DNA from: Planctomycetaceae bacterium
Lineage (GTDB): Bacteria; Planctomycetota; Planctomycetia; Planctomycetales; Planctomycetaceae
Direction of reading: 5' to 3'
Assembly (NCBI GenBank): GCA_028284145.1
Contig: JANQSH010000191.1
Location: 124,001-188,000 of the forward strand
DNA length: 64,000 nt
Shown: positions 45,425-55,900 of the stretch, piece after piece
Layout of the letters: each line of letters begins with the position of its first letter
Position numbering within the stretch: position 1 is the stretch's first letter
Notes under the pieces: generated by a model
What the model was told of the DNA's origin: nothing
What the model saw: only the letters and a program-made list of their open reading frames with translations
The model's database searches: none
Translations under genes and position numbers: made by a program

Positions 45425-47578
45425 ATGCTTACCACTCACGCTGTCGGAATCGACCTGGGAACAACTTATTCCTGTATCGCCTATCTGAATGAACATGGCG
45501 AACCGGTCACGCTGCCGAATCAGGAAGGTGAACTCTCCACCCCTTCTGTCGTCCTTTTTGAAGACGATGAGGTTGTGGTTGGCACCGAAGCACTGCGAAA
45601 TTCGATCGCCCGACCGGATCGCGTCATCCAGAACTCGAAGAGACACATTGGCGACCCATCCTGTCGCTGGGTCATCGACAACAGGACATACACGCCAATC
45701 GACATTGCCGCGGTGATCCTCCGGAAGATGATCGATTCGGCCGAGGAACAAATCGGGAAGATTGAGCAGGCGGTAATTACCGTCCCCGCACAATTCAGCG
45801 ATATTCAGCGTCAGGCAACCGTCGAGGCGGGACATCAGGCCGGCCTGAAGCGGGTTGATATCATCAACGAACCAGTCGCTGCTGCGCTTTGTTATGTTCT
45901 CGGCACAGAAGGCCTGTGGTTTACCGAACTGGCCGATGAACAACGAATTCTGGTTTACGACCTGGGTGGTGGCACCTTCGACCTGTCACTGGTGAAGTAC
46001 GAGCAGAATGAAGTCAGCGTCATCACCAGTACAGGCGATCTGCAACTTGGTGGTATCGATTGGAATCGTGCGTTGGAAAACGCCATCTGTGACCAATTCA
46101 AAAGCGAATACGGTGTCGACCCACGGAGCGATCCGGAAAGCCTGCAGTTCGTTGCCCTGGAAGCGGAACAAACCAAACGCAGCCTGACCGTCCGACCAAA
46201 GGCGGCAATGACCTGTCAGCATGGCGGACACCGCAAAACCTATCAGGTTGAACAGAATCAGTTTGAGCAATTGACACAGCCACTTGTTACGCGAACGACT
46301 GACATTACGGTCAATACGCTGAAAGAGAACAAGATGGGCTGGGCACATGTTGATGTCGTTCTCACCACGGGTGGCGCATCGCGTATGCCTATGATTCGTG
46401 ACGAACTCAAAAAACTGAGTGGCCGCACGCTCAATACATCCCTCTCGCCCGATCAGTCGATCGCCCACGGTGCGACATATTACGCAGGAATGCTGTTGAC
46501 GAACAGCAAATTTGCAAAATCAATTCTTGATCAAAAGGCAACGCAGCGACTTTCTCAGGTCAAACAGAAGAGCGTGAATGCCCGTGGTTTAGGGATATTC
46601 GTGCGGGACATGAAAAAGAATGTCCGTGTGCCGCATTACATCATTCCCGCCAACACGCCCCTGCCGGCTTCCTTTACACAAAAGTTCGGCACCGTGCGTC
46701 CCAATCAGAAACGGGTTCATTTGCAGATTCTTGAAAGCGGTGCATTGGCCGAGAACCCGCCGGTCCGCCTTGGCTCCTGTGTAATTGACCAACTGGGTGA
46801 AAACCTGCCCGTCGGCTCGGAGATCGAAGTGACGATCACTTACAACGAGCAGGCGCGTGTTCAGGTTTCAGCAAAAGATCTCACCAGCGGCAACGACGCC
46901 ACGGCGGAAATCTTCCGTGAAGAGAACGTGCTGCGAATGCCCGAAAAGCCGGATGAGGAAGTCGCCGTCATCGCTGATCAGTCTCGCATACAGCCGGCCG
47001 CGTCTCAATCGGCTGTTGTGGGGAGGAAACGACGCGGGGACGCCAGCACGTCAGCGTCAAAACCTCACGATGGGAAAAAGGCTGCCAGACAACCGGACGT
47101 TGATCTCGAAGATGCCAACGAACCAATTCCTTTGTGCAACCATTGCGGCGATCCGCTCGACAGCCGAGGCCAATGTCGCAAGTGTGAACAACAGCCGGAA
47201 AAGAAAAGAGCCAAACCAAAAGAAGGCACAGCGAAAAAGGCCCCTGAAAAAACTGCACAACGCAAGGCGGCTTCCAAATCAGCCAAAGGGCAGCCAGTAA
47301 AGGCGAAACGACCATCGGTTCACCCTTTACCGAGCGCTGCAGAGGTGGCCAGGCAAAAACAGGTTCAGAACGCGGCCAAACAGGATGATATCGCAATGCA
47401 GGCATTGAATGCCGATGAGATTATGGAACTCGGACAGGCGGCGACGCCTCCCCGGAAAAAGAAAACGCCATCGCAAAACGACGGCGCACATCAGCAATTA
47501 TCAAAACCAGCGAACAGGCCGGGGGGAAAAAAAACAGCCGATACCGGCGAAGAGGAGTTTTGGAATATGGCTGATTGA
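45425..47578 (+). CDS. Hsp70-family protein with short substrate domain, zinc ribbon and Lys-rich tail
   Basis: A 717-residue protein. The ATPase domain (about 1-360) has GIDLGTTYSCIAY, VITVPAQFSDIQRQAT, VYDLGGGTFDLSLV and VVLTTGGASRMPMIR. A DnaK-like beta-sandwich follows (about 390-500: NTPLPASFTQ, VHLQILES, VTITYNEQARVQV). Instead of the usual alpha-helical lid there is a linker, then CNHC...CRKC at Cys571/574/584/587 (CxxC-x9-CxxC), a zinc ribbon, and a Lys/Ala/Gln-rich tail ending EEFWNMAD. It is therefore not the housekeeping DnaK; no grpE or dnaJ lies nearby. A specialised chaperone with a nucleic-acid or protein-binding tail is inferred. Confidence 0.9.
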   Translation: MLTTHAVGIDLGTTYSCIAYLNEHGEPVTLPNQEGELSTPSVVLFEDDEVVVGTEALRNSIARPDRVIQNSKRHIGDPSCRWVIDNRTYTPIDIAAVILRKMIDSAEEQIGKIEQAVITVPAQFSDIQRQATVEAGHQAGLKRVDIINEPVAAALCYVLGTEGLWFTELADEQRILVYDLGGGTFDLSLVKYEQNEVSVITSTGDLQLGGIDWNRALENAICDQFKSEYGVDPRSDPESLQFVALEAEQTKRSLTVRPKAAMTCQHGGHRKTYQVEQNQFEQLTQPLVTRTTDITVNTLKENKMGWAHVDVVLTTGGASRMPMIRDELKKLSGRTLNTSLSPDQSIAHGATYYAGMLLTNSKFAKSILDQKATQRLSQVKQKSVNARGLGIFVRDMKKNVRVPHYIIPANTPLPASFTQKFGTVRPNQKRVHLQILESGALAENPPVRLGSCVIDQLGENLPVGSEIEVTITYNEQARVQVSAKDLTSGNDATAEIFREENVLRMPEKPDEEVAVIADQSRIQPAASQSAVVGRKRRGDASTSASKPHDGKKAARQPDVDLEDANEPIPLCNHCGDPLDSRGQCRKCEQQPEKKRAKPKEGTAKKAPEKTAQRKAASKSAKGQPVKAKRPSVHPLPSAAEVARQKQVQNAAKQDDIAMQALNADEIMELGQAATPPRKKKTPSQNDGAHQQLSKPANRPGGKKTADTGEEEFWNMAD

Positions 47579-47624
47579 CCGTTTGGAAAACGTTTCAGCA
47601 CCAAAACCCGATTCCAGTGAGCGT

Positions 47625-47987
47625 TCAATTTTCCTCGGTATTCTCATCGCCCGGGAACGGTGCCGGTTTGGATTCGGTCGTGTCACCAGAATCAGGATTT
47701 TCGGGAAAAGCCGGGCCTGACGCCGAGCCGTTGTCAGGGCCTGATTTCCCTTCCCCGTTGGCAGTGCTCCCTTCGCCTGACGATTCATCGATATTCAGGT
47801 CACCAGTTCCCTCATCTTCGAGTGCACCTGGGTCGCTCGATCCTTCGCCCAACGAGGGCGGGTTTGTCGCTTCTTCTCCCGCAGTTGCGTTCTCATCCGG
47901 TGCATCGGTCGATGCATCCCCTCCACAACCAACTGCTATCCACATCATGGCCGAAGCGACCAATGCCATTCCCCAGAATCGTTTCAT
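47625..47987 (-). CDS. Small acidic lipoprotein
   Basis: A 120-residue protein with a signal sequence and a lipobox-like WIAVGC. The rest is low-complexity, rich in Asp, Glu, Gly, Ser and Pro, with no fold recognised. It converges on the Hsp70 gene (46 nt between stops). Planctomycete genomes encode many such small lipoproteins; function unknown. Confidence 0.68.
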   Translation of the reverse strand: MKRFWGMALVASAMMWIAVGCGGDASTDAPDENATAGEEATNPPSLGEGSSDPGALEDEGTGDLNIDESSGEGSTANGEGKSGPDNGSASGPAFPENPDSGDTTESKPAPFPGDENTEEN

Positions 47988-48376
47988 CCTGATCCTCCTG
48001 CTTCAAAAACGTGCTGTACTTCGACGAGATCCCTGTCAATATCTGTCAATTGGGCGATTCCAACCTGGAACATCATAAAAAGAGGATGCGGAAAAGTCAG
48101 CCGGTATTCCCAAATTCACAGGCGAAACAGAAATTCACCCCAGCATGGATTCTGCGCTGGGAAATTTCTCCATATGGACGATAATATGAGCTCGAAAGCA
48201 ACGAATCATCCTTTGCAGGCTGGATTGATCACCATACCTGCCACGGACTTTGGGACCCTCAGTCTGTACAAATCATCCTTTTTCGGGAAAGATGGAAACT
48301 TCGGGAAACTTGCGGGAATAGAACTCCGGCTGGTGGGATCAAATTTTATACAGCGGGCAAGACGAGCAGACGCGCC
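47988..48376. other. Divergent intergenic region
   Basis: The region lies between the leftward lipoprotein and the rightward ECF sigma gene. It should contain the sigma operon promoter, which may be self-recognised, but I cannot identify it. A plus-strand frame at 48174-48395 overlaps the sigma gene start and is not believed. Confidence 0.4.
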
Positions 48377-48886
48377 GTGGATATTGTCGAACTGATTGAC
48401 GAACACTATTCGAGCATTTATCGGTTTGCTTACCGTCTCTCCGGCAGCGAGGCTGATGCGCTTGATTTGACGCAATCAGCATTCCTCACGGCTCAGGAGA
48501 AACTGCATCAACTCCGAATACCCGCTCATGCACGGTCGTGGTTATGCACCATCGTCCGTAATGCATTCCTGAAGCAGATCCGCAGTCGGTCTTCGGAAAA
48601 CGTTCTTTCGCTTGAAAATACATCCGAACCGAAGACGGAAGACCTCAGGAATGCCAATATCGATGAGGAGGAATTGCAGAACGCGTTGGCAGGATTGCCC
48701 GTCGAATACCGTGAACCGGTTGTCCTTTATTATTTTAACGAATTGAGTTATCGCGAGATTGCCGCCCAATTGGAAGTTCCTCTGGGAACGGTGATGAGTC
48801 GCCTGTCTCGTGGCAAGGATTATTTACGAAGACGACTGACACATCCGGCTGCGGTGGAAGCGGAGAACGCTGCGACCGCCCACTGA
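48377..48886 (+). CDS. ECF-type RNA polymerase sigma factor
   Basis: A 169-residue sigma-70 family protein with only regions 2 and 4. Region 2 is DEHYSSIYRFAYRLSG and DALDLTQSAFLTAQEKLHQ; region 4 is LAGLPVEYREPVVLYYFNELSYREIAAQLEVP followed by GTVMSRLSRGKDYLRRRL, the -35-binding helix-turn-helix. It starts with GTG. The next gene, 23 nt downstream, encodes a membrane protein with a zinc-binding anti-sigma motif, so the pair forms a signal-responsive switch. Confidence 0.93.
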   Translation: MDIVELIDEHYSSIYRFAYRLSGSEADALDLTQSAFLTAQEKLHQLRIPAHARSWLCTIVRNAFLKQIRSRSSENVLSLENTSEPKTEDLRNANIDEEELQNALAGLPVEYREPVVLYYFNELSYREIAAQLEVPLGTVMSRLSRGKDYLRRRLTHPAAVEAENAATAH

Positions 48887-48909
48887 TTACCTATCCGTTG
48901 AGTTTTCTC

Positions 48910-49701
48910 ATGAAATGCAATGAAGCATTGAACATTCTCGACGCAACGAATGATTTGTTCGATGGACAATCGGACGAGCGTTGGGATCAGGCGATGGATC
49001 ACCTGGAAACCTGCGACAACTGCGCCGAAATGACGGCAGCCCGACAGGTGTTTGACGAACAGATGGCACAGGCGATAACCAATGTTGCTATTCCTGCCGA
49101 TCTGAAACAAATACTGCTCGACAATGCGGAAGCCTCTCATTCACCATCGCATCAACCCGAGCCGATTCCGCAAAAGTCCCGTGGCCGAATCTGGGCTGCG
49201 TTGGTAGCAGTTGCGGTATTTGCAATCGTCGCCCTGTGCACCTGGGCTTTTCTGCCCGAACATCGCCCAGGTATCGCCGCTGCCGATATCCCACAGACGG
49301 CTGTTGCTTCCGTCGATGCCGAACTACCCCAATACAACGGCCAGTTTCAACCGGTTTTGCCGCATCTGGGGTGGACACAGGTCATCGACGAAACAGAGCC
49401 AAAAGGCCTGTTAGCCGATGATGAAGGCCGACACCTGGCCGCCGCATTTGTGATTCAATTTGCCGATCGCCAAGGTAACAATGTTCGCGGACTGCTGGTT
49501 GTCACACCTGCCCGGGAATTGGACACCCTGCCAAAAGAGTCCATTCCTGATTCCAGCCAGGTGCAGTATTTCAGTTCCGAAGCCAACGACTACGCAATAG
49601 TCTCCTGGCAGGAAGGTGAGTTTGCGTATTTCTGCGTTGTGGAAGGCGGGTCGTTTACCCTGGAACGACTTCACCAGCAGGTGGAAAGCTGGTCTGCTTA
49701 G
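48910..49701 (+). CDS. Membrane anti-sigma factor with zinc-binding N-terminus
   Basis: A 263-residue protein. Residues Cys3, His31, Cys35 and Cys38 (MKCNEAL ... HLETCDNC) form an HxxxCxxC zinc-binding anti-sigma (ZAS-like) pattern. A membrane segment follows (about 93-115, WAALVAVAVFAIVALCTWAF) and a periplasmic domain of about 140 residues of unknown fold. It probably holds the upstream sigma factor at the membrane until a signal arrives. The TAG stop (49699-49701) is the first triplet of a repeat A copy. The ATG at 48910 is preferred to the TTG at 48898. Confidence 0.85.
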   Translation: MKCNEALNILDATNDLFDGQSDERWDQAMDHLETCDNCAEMTAARQVFDEQMAQAITNVAIPADLKQILLDNAEASHSPSHQPEPIPQKSRGRIWAALVAVAVFAIVALCTWAFLPEHRPGIAAADIPQTAVASVDAELPQYNGQFQPVLPHLGWTQVIDETEPKGLLADDEGRHLAAAFVIQFADRQGNNVRGLLVVTPARELDTLPKESIPDSSQVQYFSSEANDYAIVSWQEGEFAYFCVVEGGSFTLERLHQQVESWSA

Positions 49702-49805
49702 AGCAAGCATATTACGTTCTTCTGTGCCGCGATGAGCGTTGTCAGGCCTGCAACATAGGCCCTCCCACGAGCCAGAGACGTCACACCAGGAGGTAAACTG
49801 TTCTA
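49699..49805 (-). repeat. Dispersed repeat A, copy overlapping the anti-sigma stop codon
   Basis: Starts TAGAGCAAGCATATTACGTT, with a few extra bases inside the palindrome, and ends GGAGGTAAACTGTTCTA. Confidence 0.88.
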
Positions 49806-49846
49806 AACTGCCTGACCTTTTTCGAATCGTCGCGGCAGGTTGATTC

Positions 49847-51286
49847 TTACAAGATTGAGCGGACGCGCGACAGGAACTCTTTATTCGTCGGGAATCTCTC
49901 CAGCGTGCGAATCAACTGTTCCATTGCTTCCACGCACGATAGCGAGATCAGGCTCCGTCGTAACATTGTCACACCGTCGAGCACATCTTCATCAAGGATT
50001 TTTTCCTCCCGTCGCGTCCCCGACTTCGTGATGTCGATCGCCGGGAAAATTCGTCGGTCCGCCAGTTCCCGGCTTAACACGAGTTCCATATTTCCGGTCC
50101 CCTTGAACTCCTGAAAGATCGCTTCATCCATGCGGCTGCCGGTATCAATCAGGGCAGTGGCACAAACCGTCAGCGATCCCCCTTCATCGAATCGTCGAGC
50201 CGAACCGAACAATCGCTTGGGAATATCCAACGCGCGGATATCCAGGCCACCGGTTTGCGTGCGTCCGGAGTTGCCGACCCACTTGTTAAAGGCGCGGGCG
50301 GTTCGGGTGATGCTGTCCAGCAGAATAAAGACATGTTCACCTCGTTCGGCCAGCCGCTTGCCTCGTTCGACAATCAACTGACTGATGCGGACGTGGCTTT
50401 CGACTTCGCGGTCAAGCGATGAGGCGATCACTTCACCGTTGACGTTCCGCCGCATCTCGGTCACTTCTTCCGGGCGTTCATCAATCAACAGGACCATCAA
50501 ACGGACTTCCGGATGATTCTCGCTGACGGAATGTGCGATATCCTGCAGTAACATGGTTTTGCCGGTCCGCGGCGGGGCGACAATCAATGCCCGCTGCCCT
50601 TTGCCGATGGGAGTTAACAGGTCCATCACTCGCATGGTGATTGGCCGAGAGCCGGTTTCCAGATTGATTTGCTCAAACGGATTGATGGGCGTGAGGTCGT
50701 CAAAGTTTTTGATTTTCTGATATTCTTCGACGGTTGCGCCATCAATCGTTTCGATATTTTTCAGGCGTGGCCCCTGCCCTTTCGATCCCGGGCCGACATC
50801 TCCCTTGATCATCACCCCTTCACGCAGCCCCTGCTTTTCAATCAACGAGCTGGAGACAAATGCATCGGAATCCTGTGAGGCATAGTTCTTTTCAGCATCG
50901 CGCAAAAATCCATAACCTTTCGGATGCAGTTCCAGCACGCCTTCAATAGTGCCAGTGACTTCTGCGCCGTTGTCATCGCTGGATAATCTGCTGCGTCGCG
51001 AACGATTTCGATTTCCGCCACGACCACCACGACCGCCACGAGACGAATCGCCGCGTCGGTTTCCACCCCCGCTATTTCCACCGCTGCCACCACTTTCACC
51101 GCGTGGTTTCCGACGCCTGCGACGTCGTCGGCGTTTCTGTTCGCCACCCCCTTCGTTGTTGCTGGACGGGTTTTCGCCACTGCTCTGGCCACCGCCATCG
51201 CCCGAATTCCCGGAATCCGACGATGAGGAGACCCCTGAGGTTGTGCTCTCGACCGGATCGTTATCGCTATTGGCCACCAAATTCAT
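49847..51286 (-). CDS. rho: Transcription termination factor Rho with RG-rich N-terminal insert
   Basis: A 479-residue Rho. The first 105 residues are Ser/Gly-, Arg- and RGG-rich (for example KRRRRRRRRKPRG and SSRGGRGGRGG) and lack the usual Rho N-terminal helical domain. The RNA-binding OB fold follows (VLELHPKGYGFLRD), then the ATPase: Walker A APPRTGKTMLL, LIDERPEEVTEM, LLDSITRTARAFN (Walker B/Q-loop region) and GGLDIRALDIPKRLFGSAR. It terminates transcription by RNA translocation. An AGGA motif lies just before the ATG. The basic RG insert may add RNA binding, as in other GC-rich phyla with extended Rho. Confidence 0.97.
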   Translation of the reverse strand: MNLVANSDNDPVESTTSGVSSSSDSGNSGDGGGQSSGENPSSNNEGGGEQKRRRRRRRRKPRGESGGSGGNSGGGNRRGDSSRGGRGGRGGNRNRSRRSRLSSDDNGAEVTGTIEGVLELHPKGYGFLRDAEKNYASQDSDAFVSSSLIEKQGLREGVMIKGDVGPGSKGQGPRLKNIETIDGATVEEYQKIKNFDDLTPINPFEQINLETGSRPITMRVMDLLTPIGKGQRALIVAPPRTGKTMLLQDIAHSVSENHPEVRLMVLLIDERPEEVTEMRRNVNGEVIASSLDREVESHVRISQLIVERGKRLAERGEHVFILLDSITRTARAFNKWVGNSGRTQTGGLDIRALDIPKRLFGSARRFDEGGSLTVCATALIDTGSRMDEAIFQEFKGTGNMELVLSRELADRRIFPAIDITKSGTRREEKILDEDVLDGVTMLRRSLISLSCVEAMEQLIRTLERFPTNKEFLSRVRSIL

Positions 51287-52924
51287 ATTCCTGCCTCAAA
51301 CTTACGGTATCGCGATCACTGATGAAGTGCGAAGCGTGCAGCAAGACAGACGCAAACGCTCATCAACCTGGCTCCACACTTGAGTGAGTCGGAAAACCGG
51401 ACCGCAATCGCTGACAAGGAGACCACCGGCCCCGGATTTCAAAGCATTCACTTTGAACAGAGTTCGCGCGACTGCTGGCCATCACTTGAAAGATGCACAA
51501 CGATCACGACCGTGTAGCCAACCTATTGAGAGACATACAAGACAAATTCGCATGTCGACAAACCGCACTGCTCATGGCCACCTGACGATACTCGTCATGC
51601 GGGGCGAGCAGTGCAATGATTTCAAATTAACAGTAACGGGGTTTCAGTTAGAGCGTAGCTCTTCTGTGCCGCGATGGGCGTCGTCTGGCCTGCAAACACA
51701 AGCCCGCAAGCCAGAGATGTCACACCAAAAAGTAAACTGTTCTGGAACAAATTCGCCAACCGATTTGGAGCCAATCATCCTGGCTCTTACTTCTACTTCT
51801 TCACACTTCGACTTGACCCAAAATCATCAGACTATCAATTGCAGAGACCGCCTGGGAGTAAGTTCGCAGTCGTGAAAATCTGAGTTTCGATTCGTTCCCG
51901 AAAAACACCCTGTCACCTCTCTGTTTGCTTATTGTCAGAAGACGTTGCCCACACACAGAACATTGTATTCTCGAATCCGTCATCCGCAGGAAGCTCGATC
52001 TGGCGGAACGGCAAGGAGAAAGACAATCTGGTGCAGCAACATTCCTGTAACAATAATGACTGGTACTTGTGAGAACCTCGTGTTCTCGTAATTTACGCAA
52101 ATGAATATTTGTCTGACTGAAACAGGTGGTCTTCAAGTCGCGCCGGGATGACCATCAATTCCTTTTGTCCTGCTGCTCTATCTCGCCGATTACATCGCAC
52201 CAATGAATCGTTGCCAAAGGAATTGGCGAGATTTCCGGTTCAAAGTCTGGAGAACTTTCAACTGCAGTGGCTTGCTGCTCACCTGGTTCCAAAACAATCG
52301 TTCAAAACCTGCTGCACCAATGTGCTTCTCACACGAGAACCTTTTCGGAAAAGGCTTGCGATGAGCGATTGTTAATTTCGTAATAAGCCAGAGGGAGTCC
52401 CTGATCCTGTCGCCTGATTTCCAGTGGCAACATCATTCGGGACGACTCAACGAATCAATCGGCAGACTATTCAGGAACGACTGCATTAGAGAAAGACGTA
52501 CCACTTTGGCACGACAGCGCACCTGCCAAAAACGGACTCCTTACTGCTCGCCAACAACACAAAAAACAGCGAACATGGCAGGCAAAACGACGAGTTCAAA
52601 CGTGACAAACTTCCCCGCGAATGAAGGACAGGCGTGGATTTGGACTTACACTCCCAGCCACAGTTCCCGCAATTCGACTGTGTGTCAGGTTCGGACACCC
52701 TGAATATCATAACTTTCCAACGGATCATGTCAATTCAACTCTTGACTCTTTCTCAGGTTTTTGACATTGAATTCAGCATGGCGTTTCCCCTTCCCTTACT
52801 GATATGCTGAATCGACATTGAAAGTCGTCAGATTTTGTGGGAAGCGACGTCTTTCGTGATGTCCCTTGCAGGCTCCTCAAACTTGACGTTATTGCCCCAG
52901 ACTCACCCCCCGGAATGCCAGCTT
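51287..52924. other. Long intergenic region with one repeat A copy
   Basis: Over 1.6 kb separates the divergent rho and amidohydrolase genes. It includes repeat A at 51649-51744. Open frames up to about 160 codons exist, but they either read through the repeat (51384-51875) or have no recognisable similarity (51801-52136 minus, 52148-52375 plus). The rho leader could be long and regulatory; nothing specific is seen. Confidence 0.4.
51649..51744 (-). repeat. Dispersed repeat A, copy with shortened palindrome
   Basis: Starts TAGAGCGTAGCTCTTCTGTG. The palindrome is reduced to AGAGC-GTA-GCTCT, still perfectly paired. Confidence 0.88.
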
Positions 52925-55900
52925 ATGAGGCCGACCACCCATACAATGACCACCCATACCATAACGCGATTTGCATTCTTGTTGTTTCTGTTTTCGGCGA
53001 TTTCGCTCCTTGCCGCTGCCACCTCGAAGATCCATGCTGAGACCACGATGGGTACGATCGGACAGTCGTCCGATGTGTTTATCACCAATGCGACGATCAT
53101 TCCCGAACCCGGAAAAAAGCTGACGAATGCGTCGCTCCATTTGCGCGATGGTCTGGTTGTTGAGGTGGGACGAAAGATCGAACCGCCAACCGGAGCGCGT
53201 GTCATCGATGCCAGTGGCATGTTCGTCTACGCCGGATTCATCGATGCAGGAACGTCAAGGTTTCTCTCAGAAGATGTCAAACCGGAACCACAGCCGGGGC
53301 AGAAGGTCGACTTTCTCCGCAGCGCATTGGCGACGACAAGAAAAGATAATCGGAATTTCCTCACCCCGGAATTCCAGGCGGTTGAAGCCCTCAAACTGGA
53401 CGCCGGAAAACTTGGCGAGTATCGAGCGGCCGGGTTCGCTGTTGTACACGTGATTCCGACAGGCCGGGTGGCCAGCGGAACAGGAACGCTTTTGAACACG
53501 AGCCATACTCTCCCGCGCGATGCCATCCTGATGGAAACCACAATGGGCGAGATGAAATTGTACGCCCCTGACAGCAAAACATACCCGACGACTTTGATGG
53601 GCGCGACGGCGCATTTGCGACAAGCGTTCGTCGATTGCCAGTATTCAAGTGTGCAGACGCGACTGTTCGCCGAAAAAACACCGGGTGTTCCCCGACCGTC
53701 ATTTGATCCTGCGCTCGAGGCTCTGCAGCGAATCTCGACGTCAGAAATCCCAGTCTGCTTTCGCGTGAAAACCCGCGACGACATCCATCGTGCACTCGAT
53801 TTTGCCGAGATATCCATTGGCGAAACGCCACCAGAGAAACTGGTTTTGTGGGGCGCTGACGAGGCGCACCGTGTCGTCGATCGTCTGGGCAAAACCAGCA
53901 ATGTCGCTTTGATCCTCGATTTGAACTTTGGCAAAGAGCCGACCATCTCCCCTGCCAAACCATCCGAAAAGCTTACTGCTGTTGTGCCGGAACCGACCCG
54001 CGTGCAGCAGGAGAAACGGAACCGTTGGTGTGCACGAGTGCGCGGACTGCAGACCCTGTACCGTCAACAGATCCCATTTGCCGTTTCATCAGAGGGAATG
54101 AAAAAGCCGGATACGATAATGCAGGACGTTCGCCGTGCGATTGAATTCGGATTACCAGCCGAAGCGGCATTGGCGGCGTTGACGACGAACCCCGCAAAAA
54201 TTCTTGGTATGGAAGACCGACTGGGGGTGATCCAGAAGGATTACCTGGCATCGGTTGTGATTTTGAACGGGCCTCTTGAGAACACCAGCTCGAAACCCCG
54301 TTATCTTATTTGGGGTGAGCAGGTGTTTGAATACAACAACAAGGATGCCAGGGTCGCGACATCGGAAAGCAAAAAGGTCGGCAAGCCGTCAATCAACCTG
54401 ACTGGAAAATGGGAGATGACGATTTTATCTGACGCTGGCGAGACCAAAGCCATCCTCGAAATTGATCAGTCCGAAAGCAAACTCAACGGAACATTTACCA
54501 GTGAACAGGGAAATGGAAGGATCACGTTCGGACAGACCAGGGACGAGACCTTTCAAATGACAATTGCAATCGGCATCGGTGCGCAGGCGTTACATTTGAA
54601 GATCTCCGGCACGATGATCGAGGGAAAGGTCGCGGGAGAATTGCGGTCCGCTTTCGGCACGAAAACCAAATGGAAGGCTGAACGCGTCAAGCAGGATGTC
54701 GATGATTTGTCTCCCGAACAGCGACCGGAGGTGAAAATCGAATTCGGAGCCGACGATGGACCAGAGCTCGGATCTTCGACCGTCAGTTGCGAATTCGACC
54801 GGAATGTCCCTCTTGTCAAGAATGAACAGCCGACCGAATTGCATTCCGATCGAGTTGGCTGCCAGACAGACACCGGAGGCGATCTGTTCATCAGGAATGG
54901 AACAGTGTTAACCGGAGCCGGCAGGAGACTCGAAGAGACATCGATCCTGATTCAGAACGGCAAAATTTCCGGTATTGGTCGCGATATTGAGCCCCCCAAA
55001 GGAGTGCAGGTTATCGATGCTTCCGAAATGTACGTCATGCCGGGGATCATCGACCCGCATAGTCACATCATGCTGACCGGTGGTGGCAATGAATACACCC
55101 AGTCGATTGTGCCGGAGGTTCGTATACAGGACATCCTCAACACGGACGATACATCGGAATATCGTGCATTGTCCGGCGGCGTTACGACTGTTCGTCTTCT
55201 GCACGGATCGGCCAATGTCATCGGCGGCCAGGATGCCGTCGTGAAGTTGAAATACGGTCGATCGGCCCGGGATCACCTGCTGAAGGATGCGCCACAGGGC
55301 GTCAAGTTTGCCTTGGGCGAAAACGTGAAACGAACTCGAACCCGGTTTCCCAATACACGGTTGGGTGTCGAGGCAACGTTGAACCGTGCCTTCATGGAGG
55401 CGATCGACTACCGCCGACGCTGGCAGGAGTATCGTCGCGATCGAAAAGATGCGGGCAAAAACGCAGACCAGATCCTGCCGCCGCGACGGGACCTTCGATT
55501 GGAGGCGTTAACCGACATCATCAACCACGAAATGTTCATCCATGCACATTGCTACCGCGCTGATGAGATCCTGATGTTAATGCGGGTCGCTTCCAATCAT
55601 GGTTTGCGGATCTGGTCATTGCAGCATGTACTCGAAGGTTTCAAGATTGCACCGGAAATCGTCAGGCATGGGGCGAGTTGTGCCACTTTCTCAGACTGGT
55701 GGGCCTACAAAGTCGAAGCCTTTGACGCCACCGCGTACAACGCCGCGTTGCTGAACGAGGCTGGGGCCAATGTCACACTCAAGAGTGATGATCGTCAAAT
55801 GATGAGGCACATGTTCCATGAGGCGGCCAAGACGCTTCGTTATGGCAATATGTCGCCCGATGATGCCATCCAGACGATTACAATCAACCCTGCCCGCGAA

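Noticed and set aside
51384-51875. 163-codon plus-strand frame between rho and the amidohydrolase
   Set aside because: A large part reads through repeat A, and the remainder has no similarity that I recognise.
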